Below are positions 9,757-20,367 of a DNA stretch of 29,256 nt, one piece after another; positions within the stretch are counted from its first letter, which is position 1; each line of letters opens with the position of its first letter. This DNA comes from Hypsibius dujardini (Eukaryota; Tardigrada; Eutardigrada; Parachela; Hypsibiidae). Position numbers and translations under genes: made by a program. The DNA lies in assembly GCA_001579985.1 (NCBI GenBank), contig LRSR01011479.1, forward strand, positions 1 through 29,256, written 5' to 3'. The notes under the pieces were generated by a model. That model saw nothing but the letters and a program-made list of their open reading frames with translations, was not told the origin of the DNA and ran no database searches.

Positions 9757-10509
9757 TTAAGCCTTTTCCGGGCCGGCGGATTTTTCTGACGAGTCTTTGT
9801 CGTATTCAGCTTTTAGTAGCATGTAGGCGATCTGTTCTGGAATATATAGTATTCAATATGAATAATGGGAAAGACTTAAACCACCAGCGTTTAAATTTAA
9901 GCAAAGTGAAGATACAAATTGCAGTTGGTGTATAACCTTATTTCACGTCACTTACGTTCAGTTCTAGGTGGATTGGAAAAGTCGAAATCCGCCTCATGGG
10001 GATACATATCTCCCAATATGGCAATCTGATCCGACGCTTCCTTCAGCACGCAACTTCTTTGGTGTAAAGGAGCTTTTTCTGACTTTGCATTTATACCTGC
10101 AGAATAATTAGGAATTTTGGATACAAAAAACAGTATAATCACTTCCCAATAATTCAACAGAGACTCACCGGCCGGAACACGCAAATGGCATTTGCAAACA
10201 TCTGTTAATCCGGTCTCCCAGACGGCAGGGCGAATTCATCTACTAATAAAATTTGAAACCAAAAATAAAAATGCAAACATAATTTACCTGACCTTGAACA
10301 CATATCTGCTGCAGTGGTGAAACCAATTTATCTACGAGAGCAACAAGAGATATTATTTACAACATAGAACTCGAACCCTGCAAGCACAAACATACACCTC
10401 ATACGTTTGTTCAGCGTACCAGTATTCAACATTTTGAGGCCGTGATGTAGTTGTAGTCTGTAATCTCTGCATGCTCGTGTTCCCCAAATATCGATGTTTC
10501 CCAAAGGCT
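9757..10509 (-). CDS. Unrecognised small multi-exon gene, 5' end not found
   Basis: Five minus-strand exons join in frame: 10509-10420, 10308-10288, 10201-10169, 10096-9956 and 9836-9757 (TAA at 9757-9759). Introns begin gtacgc, gtaaat, gtgagt and gtaagt, and end in ctgcag, aacag, ctgcag and ttccag. All four are phase 1, including the 21-bp and 33-bp microexons. The joined frame is about 120 codons with no internal stop. The two terminal exons carry the best protein-like sequence (EASDQIAILGDMYPHEADF and QQIAYMLLKAEYDKD). A start codon upstream of 10509 is not resolved; MLNTADMCS inside exon one is an alternative start. I recognise no family. The shared intron phase supports the model, but the two microexons are the weakest part. 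Confidence 0.4.
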
Positions 10510-10919
10510 CTACGAAAATGGGAAACAGGAAGATGGATAGAGAGACAAACATACAGGGAGAAAGGTATTCTCTCAGACACAAACATAAAACCAAGCAGGA
10601 ATATAGGTGAATAGACAGACTGATCAAGTACAACTACGCCATCCGCCGACGGGAAGTCGACAACAAAAGATAATTAGATTAGCAAAAGAACAAATACAAA
10701 ATTCAAGGGCTATACCGTTGACGCCATCGGTTGGTTTTTTTCTCCAAAAATAATGACATCAGTGAGCAAATATAAGCTCGGCAAGGCAATCCATCGACTC
10801 ACGGACATTGTTTTCAGCCGCGGAAGGAGCCACTTGTTTGAGGCTTGGCGAGTTATGAAACAAGACTTATAGAAAAACCTAGCGGATAGTTACGCAGCAT
10901 GTCATGACACTATAATACT
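10510..10919. other. Non-coding stretch before the satellite array
   Basis: Minus-strand open frames here consist of low-complexity Leu/Cys/Ser-rich translation of CTCTCT-like sequence. I see no supported exon. Confidence 0.35.
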
Positions 10920-11443
10920 CTGTCAATTACTTATGTCATTGTGTCATTATTTCATTACGCTATGATATATGCTGGCATAGCATACCCTGTCAAATATTTA
11001 TGGCATTATTTCATTATGTCATTACAATACAATATATGCTGGTATAGGATACCCTGTCAGATATGGGTATTAGGGTATGCTATGCCAACATATATTATAC
11101 TGTAATGACATAATGCCACAATGACATGAGAATTTGACAGGGTATGTTAGGTAGCATCTATTATATTGTATTGACATAATAACGTAATGATTTAATAACA
11201 CAATGACATAATGACATAATGACATAGTAACAAATGACACTTGTATCTGACAGGATATGCTATGGAGCACATATATTATACCGTAGTGACATAATGATAT
11301 AATGACATGAGAATTTGAAAGGACATGCTTAGCCAGCATGTATTATACTGTAATGACATAATGACACAATGATATGAGAATTTGACAAAGTATGCTAGGC
11401 TAGCATATAGCTAACCGTAATGTCATAATAACATAATGACAAG
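10920..11443. repeat. Inverted satellite array, about 65-70-bp units
   Basis: Right of about 11070 the units run in one direction, each with a TATGCTA-type block, ATATATTATACTGTAATGAC, ATAATGACA steps and GAGAATTTGAC. Units start near 11075, 11138, 11251, 11320 and 11387; the second is enlarged by extra ATAATGAC repeats. Left of about 11070 the same unit appears reverse-complemented (TATGCTGGCATAGCATACC, CCCTGTCA), so the array is a large palindrome of diverged tandem repeats. Neighbouring units differ by point changes and small indels. Confidence 0.8.
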
Positions 11444-11864
11444 AATCCTTGATAGTATTTGAAAGTATTTATGTAACAAAACTCGCCAGTACTCACTTGT
11501 TTTTGTTTCCTTGTTCCTTCCATATCGTCAGGTTTCTATTTTGTCATTTTCTCAGCGGATCGGTAAAAAATAGATTCCCTCAACTAAACGATCATCTAAC
11601 CACGCGTTTACTCAATTTAAACCCCTGAACCCAATCAATCAACCAGTAAACAGGCTGTTTACTTTAACCGTTCCCACAAGTTTCTCGTAGTTTTTATTTC
11701 AGCATACGCACGCTCAGCCGACGCAAAATACCCAAAAGACTGGGTCATTTAGGATTTCCCATTGGTGTAGAGGCAACTAAAGCGTTGTGAATAATAAAGT
11801 TGGTTTTGTAGGTGTTTTGCGCGTTGATTAGAAAGCTGATGTAATTTTTCGCATTGTTAACGAC
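11444..11864. other. Intergenic stretch upstream of the small gene
   Basis: No exon recognised. It presumably holds the promoter of the plus-strand gene starting at 11865, but I cannot point to a specific element. Confidence 0.35.
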
Positions 11865-12295
11865 ATGCCAGATTGTGTTCTTGCGGAACAGCACGAGAAC
11901 GACGAGTGAGAGTGTTTGTTTTGACTTACATTGCCGATTGCCCCGAACGTTGAAATATATTGAATTTCAGCTCATATATGGTTCGGTTGGGTCGTGCCAA
12001 CTTTGAAACATCTGGAGAAAGAGTAAAAAAACGGAAAGACGTACAGTTTTATCCCTTTAATCTGGAAAATCCGATGAACTATGTCATCAGGTTGTGTGAC
12101 CTGGTCAGAACACAGGCATTGGAGCAACTGCCACACAAAAAATGTTCTCCCGGGATTGGCGCGGACATGACAGCCGATGACAAGAAGTTTTTATGCGGCA
12201 TCAAGGGAACTCTCGTCTTATTGCAATTGGATCCGTTCCAGGAAATTAGACAAACACCTTCTGCTCCCATGCATCTCCTCGGTGAAGGGCTATAG
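11865..12295 (+). CDS. Unrecognised two-exon gene, 121 aa
   Basis: Exon 1 is 11865-11905 (ATG at 11865, 13 codons plus two bases), then a 65-bp intron (gtgaga to tttcag), then exon 2 at 11971-12295 ending in a stop. The joined frame is open for 121 codons. The product is mildly basic in its first third (GERVKKRKD) and ends in a mixed segment with KKFLCGIKGTLVLLQLDPF. There is no signal peptide or membrane segment. I recognise no domain. The tiny intron with both consensus sites, keeping frame with an ATG-initiated exon, is the main support. The frame across exon 2 could equally be part of a longer gene. Confidence 0.5.
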
Positions 12296-12764
12296 AAAGC
12301 TCTTGTCCGATTTTTAAAAAATGGCCCGCAAAAGAAGCTGAAACAAAATCCGTTTATTCTTACCTAGTAAGCATTCAGGCAACCGACGCAATCCCAGACT
12401 GCCTTGCAAACTGGGACAGCTGGTGAGTTTATTGCATTCATCCAACTTCATTGCCTGCCATGTCTGCATGGAGCTGTTCCGACATCTGTTTTTCTGTCTA
12501 TTGCTAAACTCTGTGTTATGGTGCAATGCTTATTCTCCCCTGCGAACTTACTCGAATGTGCAGTTGCGATGCATAGGTTTCTTATGGAGCTACAGTTGGC
12601 GTTTGGCAAACGTCTGGTCATTATCAATTATTTCGGCTTTCACGGAAGACTTCCGAACAATATCGAAATTTTTTCTTTTCAAGCAGCTAAAACTATGACG
12701 ATGAAGTCCTGCCGGCCAAGTTTTCGAAATATTATCCTTTTGCGTGAGCGTTATTGTCGAAGCG
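12296..12764. other. Non-coding stretch
   Basis: Overlapping plus-strand frames at 12404-12799 have no recognisable domain and partly run antisense to the pogo remnant, so I treat them as shadows. Confidence 0.35.
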
Positions 12765-12893
12765 TTACTTGTAATACTCCGTCTTGTAGAAGGACTTGAA
12801 CACCCAATTCATCCTGACGTCAAGGGGCTGCCATATTCCGCCATTCCAGCAAGGATGAAAATTGGTTAAAATTTCGTTCTTCGCCTCGCACAA
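12765..12893 (-). pseudogene. Pogo/Tigger-like transposase remnant
   Basis: A 42-codon minus-strand frame contains GGIWQPLDVRMNWVFKSFYK. The QPLDV-x-x-N-x-x-FK arrangement is the hallmark around the third catalytic aspartate of pogo/Tigger-type DDE transposases. The frame is closed by an in-frame TAG just upstream (12894-12896) and TAA at 12765. Traces beyond it are too decayed to follow. Confidence 0.5.
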
Positions 12894-13769
12894 CTATGCG
12901 CTGCAAAAAAGGAATCCATTAATTGAAAACGTACTTGTGTTAGAAATATAAATCAAAAATCAAACAAAGTTAAAATGTATAATTTCAGCAATCAATCAAG
13001 CAAAAGATTATCGTCTGACAACCAATCAATCAACCAATTAAAGCTAACAGTCAAACAATCAACCCATTCGAAACGTATAACCAAACAATCAACCAAGCCA
13101 TTAAAAGCGGAAAATCAATCAATCAATTGTTTAAAATTAACAACATATAACGATAAGTGTTGATTGACTTTTTAAATGTCCTTTTCTCCACTGTTCGGGT
13201 ACATCTTACCGCAATCAACAACGCAGTTATTAAAGCCGACCTATCCCCTTTGGCTAGTGACGTTGCCATTAAACGGGCTTTTAAAGATATCATCGTTTGT
13301 GGCTGACCATACCCGATACACGTTTACCGATCACCATTCCAACTCTGCGCATTATAAAAAACCGAATTGCCGAATCGAAGCTTTTCATTTATACCCAACA
13401 CCTGTACTGATGTGCCTATATGTTCGCTTTTTTTTTGGCTTTTTCCGCATAGGGAGTTCTGTACATCATCCTCGACACAGATCCGAAACAACAGCTATTC
13501 CCTTCTTTATTTCAGTGTTTTTGATGTTTTTGGTAGAATGACCAGGCGGTTTGACTACCAAGGTGAGCAAGCCAGAGACCACTGAGAAAGAGGGTATCGT
13601 CCACGCCCAGCATTAACATGAAATAATGATGCGCCGGCTAGTACGTAAAAACAGACACTAAAAGAGTTGCCGTGAGGGAAGTACCGGATCTAAAGTCCGG
13701 GTACCCCCAAAAAAGCCCGCAAACTAATGGCTAAAGGTAAAACTTGAGACGGCGCGCAGGAGATTGGAT
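12894..13769. other. Non-coding stretch with AATCAATC-rich repeat and a small hairpin
   Basis: About 12985-13130 is rich in AATCAATCAACC-type repeats. A near-palindrome GTACCGGATC...GTCCGGGTAC sits at 13681-13704, just outside the 3' end of the DIRS-like element. The plus-strand frames here show no domain. Confidence 0.4.
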
Positions 13770-14665
13770 TCAGATGCATCCACCGTACGTTGAGCTCTTC
13801 CAGCCGCCTGCATTCTAAATGATCTTTTCGGCAATGTCATTTGCAGCTGCGAAAGTTGCCGCATCAATGCGGAAGTTGTGTAAGCTGTGACGGTCTCGTT
13901 CAGGAACGTGACGAAGGAAAGCATTGAGAGCACTGGATAATCGGCTGCGATAATCAGCCGTCGGGAAAAACAAAGGGCGCGTTATTGGGGAGGCAAAGCT
14001 CCCTTTGCAGGGGCCAGATATTTTGAGTAGGCGGACACCGGACATACATACCGCTTTCTAACGTTGAGGAAGATGTCGCAACCGTAACCGTGCTTATCCG
14101 TTTTGAAGTGTCGCAAGTGCAGGGTGACTGACTGGTCTTGCAGGGTAAAGACGTTACGGAGCAGGATGGTGTGCTTGGAATCCAAAAGGGAAAACGCTGA
14201 GACGGTGGTGAATTCACTCCTACGTAGGAATAAAAAAAAACCACGCAGCAAGCGCACCAGTAGAGCCGCTGGGCATAAATATCGAGATGGGAGAAACGGA
14301 TTTGGTTTTTCAAATAACGTATGATGTGTTTTTGATTGATAAACATTGGTCTGGAGAGTGAGGACACAGTCGGTCGTAGCCACGTATGGCACGGAGGACG
14401 CGCGGGTGAGAGCTCTAGTTCGGTAAATTTCGTTCCTTCAGCATATTGGAGACAGCAGACACGTAGACCTTAGCGATGGAGCGAAACATAACCGCGCGAA
14501 ATAGCTTCGCAATAAACAACACGAGAGAATGCTCGTGCAAATCGGCCATCCGCGTTCTTCAGTTGCGGAGCAAATGATTTCGGATGGCGACTGAATAGAT
14601 CCGGCGGGTAGAGGACGCTATATGAGCATTCACCAATTGGTTTGCTATTTTGTCTCGACTCATTA
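13770..14665 (-). pseudogene. Tyrosine recombinase of DIRS copy 1 (broken)
   Basis: The recombinase would cut and integrate the circular cDNA. The first catalytic arginine lies in LFLRRSEF, the beta-hairpin lysine in HFKTDKHGYGCDI, and the box II region in LHNFRIDAATFAA. The C-terminal box reads GGWKSSTY, with the nucleophile position as Tyr. The domains lie in different frames, with a stop after GALPPQ, a TAG at 13815-13817 just before the last box, and TGA at 13770-13772. It is not functional as read. Confidence 0.75.
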
Positions 14666-14671
14666 AAAAGG

Positions 14672-15080
14672 TCAAGAATGCCCAAACTCGATTTGTAGAT
14701 CCGTCATCAATTCTGGAATGTTGACGGGATCAGCAAAGACGTTGGGTGCGAGGAGGCGAAATAGCCGCATGTGAAACCGAAACAATGCGTTTGCAATGCC
14801 GTTGTCTATTCCGACGATGTGTTTGATGATTAGAGTAAAGTTGTGTTTGGCGGCCACAAAAACGACGCGTATCATTCCGTCGCGACAACGGAAGAGAGGC
14901 GCCTATGCCACACAGGCAAAATAGATTGGGAAATTTGAGAAATTTGACACTGAACTTCTTCAACCATTCGAGCTTTTGATGCTGAAACCACTGAACGTTA
15001 AGGTATGCACCGCATTCATTTGCAGCATTTACACTGTATGTGTGATGGAGTTGATCAGGATTCCAAGGAAAGGGAAACAT
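14672..15080 (-). pseudogene. RNase H remnant of DIRS copy 1 (deleted)
   Basis: The segment LIIKHIVGIDNGIANALFRF aligns with the C-terminal part of the RNase H in copy 2 (LKHISGVKNFLADSLSRF), and ECGAYLNVQWF aligns with its GGYFNGSWF. The intervening portion that carries the second and third catalytic acidic residues in copy 2 is missing, so this domain has suffered an internal deletion. Confidence 0.6.
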
Positions 15081-15970
15081 GTGCCGTTTTTATTTTTCTC
15101 ATATCCGCTAGGAACAACCAAATCGAAACAAAAAGAAAGAAAATGATCCGTGACGCGTGCCCTTTCGTCCGAGTTTGGAGATCCCACTAGGAGATAATCA
15201 TCTATATAGACAAGTGCGCCGTAGTGTTGCGTGGTGTGACTCATTATCTAACAAACAGCTTGATATATTATGTAAAACGAAAAGGGAGATGATCTATAAC
15301 CAGACGGAAAAACAGTATCGAAGGAATATTTATTCTAGAAGCAGAACCCCAAAAGGTGTCAATCTTCCTGTCTAACAGGAACATTGCGAAAAGCATGCTT
15401 AATGTTTGGTTTAGACATTCGTGCACCAATACCAAACATCAGGAAAAAAATGGTTTGGCCGACGGTGGATTACGCACAACTGAAGAGGCCTTATCAATAT
15501 GATCGTTAACGGATTCCCCATACGACTGAGATAAGTCCATTATGATGCGATGCCCGCTGTTTGATATGCGTCGTACGCCGAGAGAGAATACCACGAAAGC
15601 CGGCAAAGGGGTGCGAGGAAAGGGACCGGCGGTGTAATAATGATATTTTGGTGGTTATAGGGGCAAAGAGGATGTTTGCGTGCTCTCTTGCGGAGGCTGC
15701 ATCCCCGTTGAACATGGGTAGTGATCGCTACGAAAGCCGATATCTGCTCCGTGTGTGAGCATGCGTATCACCCGAGATGCGAAGGAGCGATCGGGATGGT
15801 GACGGAGATAAAATGCGAATCTGTCAGGTCGGAGACGGTGAAAAAGATAAGGGGGATGCTAACGGAAACATCACCCATTCGCGCTGCGCAGGTTGGGCCC
15901 GGTTCCATTGCGCGCGCCTCGCCGCCGGCCATTGTTTTACCATTTCGGCGGGCGTCGCGCTAGTTATTAT
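15029..15970 (-). pseudogene. Reverse transcriptase of DIRS copy 1 (broken)
   Basis: The palm motif is intact as LVYIDDYLLVG in the frame at 15029-15244, followed by FPFLGI, the RT motif E region. Upstream blocks in other frames include HGADIGFRSDHYPC, ASAREHANIL and MSKPNIKHAFRNVPVRQED, each matching copy 2. Several frame changes and stops separate them. Note that copy 1 keeps the YxDD aspartates while copy 2 does not. Confidence 0.75.
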
Positions 15971-16088
15971 GGTTGGGGAAGGGTGAACGGAGACAATCAT
16001 CGGCGATGTTCTAGTCTTCGATCAACCAGATACTCGTGAAATGAGGATGACCGGTAGTGTGAAAACGAAAGGCCGCATCGTAAACTAT

Positions 16089-16758
16089 CTACTGATGGAG
16101 TGGAAAGCAAACGCACAGTCCAGCAATGATGTCCATATATTTTGCCAGTGGGCCGGAAAATTTAGGATGGTAGAACGAATGATAAGCATAGAACACAAAA
16201 CGCGCGACTCCAGGCCGCAAAGCATGTGATTTTTTCGCGTTTTGCGTCACCATCCGGGATGCGACGACGCCCACCGAAAGAGTGTTTTTGGCGCGATTTT
16301 GGGGCAGAAGGTCGGCGAAATTGACGAAGGATTTCAGAGGAATTAAATTATTGCGCGTGCGCGGGTGTAAAGAAGGTAGAACTTGACGTATCACAGCAAA
16401 CAATCTGGATGGATGATTCAGAAGTAACAAAGAAGCAACCGGCGGCCTTGAAAGGAAAGTTGGCCGAGAGGTGGGCACGAAGTTCGGCATTGGCTCTCTC
16501 GAATTGGGCCAATGAGCTTATCAGTTGAGAATTGGGCGCCGGTCTTTCAGTTGCTGAAGACATCCGTGAGGAACGTGAACGCCGGAACGGAGAAAGGGAT
16601 TGATGTTGAAAACGAGAGCGGCTTTTATTGACGAGTTCATAACGGGTTGCGTTGGAGTCGTCGGAGTCCGCGTTGGATCCACGACTGAGGCTGGGACTAA
16701 CGTTAGCACTATGTTGGCCACGGCCGCACCCTTTCTGGTTTTTAGATTGGGCCGGCAT
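16089..16758 (-). pseudogene. Gag-like region of DIRS copy 1
   Basis: An ATG at 16758 opens a Ser/Arg-rich N-terminus (SKSRSRFQHQS is the general character), and the frame at 16089-16490 continues with IPLKSFVNFADLLPQNRAKN. The two lie in different frames. The identity as gag rests on position and basic, serine-rich composition. Confidence 0.5.
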
Positions 16759-17591
16759 AATGCCCGAAGAAAACAGTAAACGATGCAGAATACTGTAAAC
16801 GTTGAACGCAATCAACAAACTCGGTCAATCAAGATCATAATTCGAGAAGATGCACAAAGCAACAACGGAGCACGAAGAGTTAAAAGTGGAAGAACAAGTG
16901 AATGGACAGGCAGCGTCTCGACACTTTTTAGCACCAAAATAACTACAGGTAATGAGACGGGTATCTCTTTACCGCGTAGGGGAGAGTATCCTGATGTTTC
17001 GCCCATCGTTAACCATCGTTAACTAGCTGGCGCTACTTTCCACTAAAGAAATCATCAAGAATTGTATGCTTCAATAAGCCTTCACAATTGTGCTGCAAGC
17101 AATGGTTAAATGAGGTGTTTTTAAGGGGCTGCGCAAAAGTTGAAACAATTTGGGAAGCTCACAAGGAAAAGTATGTGGGCTATTGCCTAGTTTTGACTTC
17201 TCGTTTCTTTGCAAGGCAAGCTAACCAGGTTTACTATGTCTTAAGCGTGAAAACTCGCCCCCGTTTCTGGAAAGTGGCTAGTAATATCGATTTGAGTTTC
17301 TTTGTACGACGTTTTGTAACTAAACCGGTCACCGCTGCAAACTGTTGGATTAATTTATAGGTGATGTAATCAACACAGCGCGAACAATATTACAATCAAT
17401 CGCAGTCACAACAATCATTATTTAACACTAATCAAGGTCGCATCAATAATTTTTCCAGTTTCTGTTTCGGTAGCTCTAGGAAACCTTTGCTTGATTGCTC
17501 GATTACCCTACAGCCCAGTCGATTAATTGAATAATTGATCACCGTGAACGACATCGTTTATTTGGAAAATCAAGATCGTCTTCAGAAAGAA
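16759..17591. other. Stretch between DIRS copy 1 and a transposase-like pseudogene
   Basis: No recognisable gene. A plus-strand frame at 17088-17360 (90 codons, with VLSVKTRPRFWKVASNIDL) has no domain I know. A short tandem CATCGTTAAC lies near 17005-17022. Confidence 0.35.
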
Positions 17592-17957
17592 ATGGAACCA
17601 TCATCTGCGCAGTCCGCCTCCTCTGCAACAGTAGTTTCATTTCTGTCATCTTTCCGTCCCAGTACGGAGAAGCAGCGGCCCACCAGTTTTGTCCCCTCTG
17701 CCTACAAGTAGAAGGCCGTGGATTATTATCACAGCGGAAAGACGAAGAAGCTGTCGGCCAAAAACGTGATGCACGCCTTTCCACGGCACAAATTGCAAGT
17801 CATGCTTCGCACGTGGGAAAAGCAAGTGGTCGAAGGCGAATCTCGTTTGGATAAGCTGGCGCGGATCTTCAACGACGTTTCAGTTGCATTCCGCGCAGCG
17901 CGGAATTTTTTGGGAACCATTTTTTTCGGCCACTGTCCACAAACGGGGGCGAGTTAG
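17592..17957 (+). pseudogene. Transposase-like N-terminal fragment with in-frame TAG
   Basis: The frame starts at ATG 17592, is Ser-rich for 39 codons, has TAG at 17709-17711 and continues in frame for 81 codons. After the stop it reads KAVDYYHSGKTKKLSAKNVM followed by RTWEKQVVEGESRLDKLARI. The Y-x-(x)-K-A-V-x-Y start, a charged helix and a W-x-KQ ending resemble the N-terminal DNA-binding region of pogo-like transposases. This is tentative. Decayed frames further downstream (about 18030-18400) may be its continuation. Confidence 0.4.
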
Positions 17958-18815
17958 CGATTTAGATGGACTACCCAGCGGTCTACTAGCGTTTAAAGGA
18001 AATGCGAAAGCAGAATCAGGCAACAGCCCACCTATGTTTCCTCGTCAGTGCAGATGAACATCGATGGCTCGTCATGATGCTTGAAGTGAGAAATGGAGTG
18101 TGGAATTCTTCGACCGTATACCTATCGCTTGACGAGTTGCATTGGTGACCTTCTACTACACTAGAAAAGAATCCCGGGTGAATGTGGCATTCAAGCATCG
18201 AAATAGCAAGATCTACCTTTTCGAAAAGTTTGTGCTGGTAGCTGGGACGGATGGAATTGCTGCACTTGTTTGGGCAATACCGATGGACTTGCGGGAGTGG
18301 GGATGCTATGGTTTCGGCGATCAAGAGATTTTGAAAAAGTGTTTTCTTCGACAAGCCAATAGTTATTCAGAAAAAAAGGAAGGAGCACCTTTTAATAAAT
18401 GAGATTGCTAGTACTGCAATTTTTCTGTTTGATAAGCAAGGGAACGAACTAGCAAATGAGGTATCTAATTTATTTCCCTATTGATGAATGTCAAATCGTG
18501 ACAGTCTGGCCAGTAATTGAAAATTTTGTAAAAACAAATTTGTATCATTACCAATTTTATACCCAGGAAAAATCAAGTTTTTTCCGGTCAAACTTAAGTA
18601 GAACGACTAAAATAAAAAAACAGAAATTTTCTGAAGGATCTAAGCAGTCACTTCGCCGAAAACAATCACTTTTCTCCCATCTCCCTACTGCTCGTCAATT
18701 TTAAACCGAAAGGTTACACAATAACGAATGCGACAATGGAGTTTCATACTGTAATCTGGAGTGTATTAACAAAATTAACATATCCGATGATCTGAAAAGC
18801 GCCACTCACTACATA
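17958..18815. other. Decayed coding-like sequence before the maT element
   Basis: Plus-strand traces such as LVSADEHRWLVMMLEVRNG near 18030 and a frame at 18142-18402 (IYLFEKFVLVAGTDGIAAL) look protein-like but are broken by stops. They may be remains of the fragment at 17592 or of another element. No gene is supported. Confidence 0.3.
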
Positions 18816-20105
18816 CAGAGGGTCCGCCAGCAACACGCAGACAGTTTTTTATTCGAGCCGCCCACCATAGTAAACATAATTAAAAAGTTTGTCCGTCTGT
18901 CCCATACGGCTCCCCGAACATTGAACCAGGCGTTTCAAATGACAACAAACCAAATACCATAATCATGACTGCAGAAACTAATTGTAAGATAAAGGGAGCC
19001 ATTTTGGCCCACCGCTCACATAGACTATCTTCTCGTAAAATATCGGCTGCTCTGCTCCAAACTGGAATGATCGCATTGAAAACTACTGTCGCTAAAGTCC
19101 TCAGGCAAAATTTGTGGGAGCAGCAGGGCATCGAAAAGCCTGCTCGGCGGCTGGGGCCTCAATGTCTGCCTTCTGTGCGTTCCAAGGAGAACATTCAAAA
19201 AGTGGAGAAACTCGTCAACCTGCCCGATCCCTACACCCACTCTTCAATTTCCAAGCAGCTTGGTCTCTCGGAAAAAACTGTTCGGCGTATCATCAAGCAT
19301 GATTTGGACGGCAAGGTACGGAGCAAGTCGAAACCCCACGCACTGTCAGACAAGACGGTGGAACAACGGGTGCAGAAGGGTCTACGCCTCCTGAAGCGGC
19401 TACAGGGTAAGCGGCTGGAAAATGTGGTGTCCATCGACGAGGCCTGGTGTTATATGAGTGACGTAAACGGCCGGCGGAAGATTTACTACCAGTTTCGAGA
19501 CCGCTAGAGCCCTCGAAGTTTTCTAAAATACTGGCGAGAAAAGCATCCTAAAGGAGTCATGTTCGTGGCTGGGATCAGCTACAGGGGACTACGGACATCG
19601 ATTCGTTCCCCGCGCGCAAAAGTCAATTCGGACTTCTACATCAACAAAGTACTCCATCCCCTGTTCAAGAAGGACATTCCACGGCTGTTTGGTAAGCAAG
19701 CAAAGATGGCGGTCCTGCACCACAATAGTGCTCCTGCGCACAAGTCTGCGAAAACCGTTTTATGGCTCAAATCCAACGGCTACAAATTTATTCAGGAAGG
19801 GGACTGGCCGGCCAATTCACCAGATTTAAGCCCGATGGATTGTTTGATCAACGGAATTTTTAAACAGCGACTTTGGCGGAGGAAGACGAAAAGTCTGGAG
19901 GGTCTAAAGCGCGCCATGCGTGAGGAGTGGAAGAAAATTGACATCGGGCTCTGCCGTCGGACCATGAAAGGCTGGGCACCAAGGGTGGAAAAGATGCTGG
20001 AGAACAAGGGCTATCAGTCTTAGCATTTGAGAAATTTGCAAAAAAAAATTCTAGGTGAAAGATCGAGAATAAAAAATTGTCCGCGTGTTGCTGGCGGACC
20101 CTCTA
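18816..20105 (+). mobile_element. maT-like (Tc1/mariner superfamily) DNA transposon, 1290 bp
   Basis: Inverted ends match at 36 of 39 positions, beginning CAGAGGGTCCGCCAGCAACA on the left and TAGAGGGTCCGCCAGCAACA on the reverse complement of the right. TA dinucleotides flank both ends (18814-18815 and 20106-20107), the target duplication of this superfamily. One transposase frame occupies 18965-20023. The preserved ends suggest recent insertion. It sits between the two DIRS copies. Confidence 0.9.
18965..20023 (+). pseudogene. maT-like transposase with one in-frame TAG
   Basis: The frame runs from ATG 18965 to TAG at 20021-20023, 352 codons, interrupted only by a TAG at 19505-19507 (codon 181). 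The N-terminus has two helix-turn-helix regions, the second around SSISKQLGLSEKTVRRII (residues 93-110). The first catalytic Asp is in VSIDEAW (D158). The second position is Asn in HHNSAPAH (N254), and the third is Asp in SPDLSPMD (D292), 37 residues later, so spacing fits the DD37D (maT) family. The internal stop and the D-to-N change both predict an inactive protein, although readthrough of a single TAG is possible. Known family role: cut-and-paste transposition at TA. Confidence 0.88.
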
Positions 20106-20367
20106 TATACTGTAAATTAATAAGCGTAAAACCAGCCAGATATACAGACAGGTCAACAGACATACAGACTTGGCCGACAGATAGACGGACAGACGTACCA
20201 CAATCACCATCTTTAAGTTAATTGTGTGGCGTTCCCTATTCATTACCACACAAAAAAAAGGAACAAAACCGAGCCAGGTGGTTATTTTCCGTTTTATTGC
20301 GCGAGTAATTGAGGTAATAATACCCCGGAAAACCCCCCAAAAAAAGGAAACAGAGCCCCCCAGCAAG

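Larger units (their letters stand above)
13770..16758 (-). mobile_element. Decayed DIRS-type retrotransposon, copy 1
   Basis: Read on the minus strand the order is gag-like (16758 downwards), reverse transcriptase, RNase H and tyrosine recombinase, the DIRS order. Every part is broken by stops or frame changes. Shared blocks with the copy at 20368-23971 show common descent, for example MSKPNIKHAFR against MSKQDIKHAFR in the RT. I could not identify terminal or internal complementary repeats, so the outer limits are those of the coding traces. Confidence 0.8.

Noticed and set aside
12975-13163. 62-codon plus-strand frame rich in Gln/Ser/Asn
   Set aside because: It is translation of the AATCAATC-type simple repeat.
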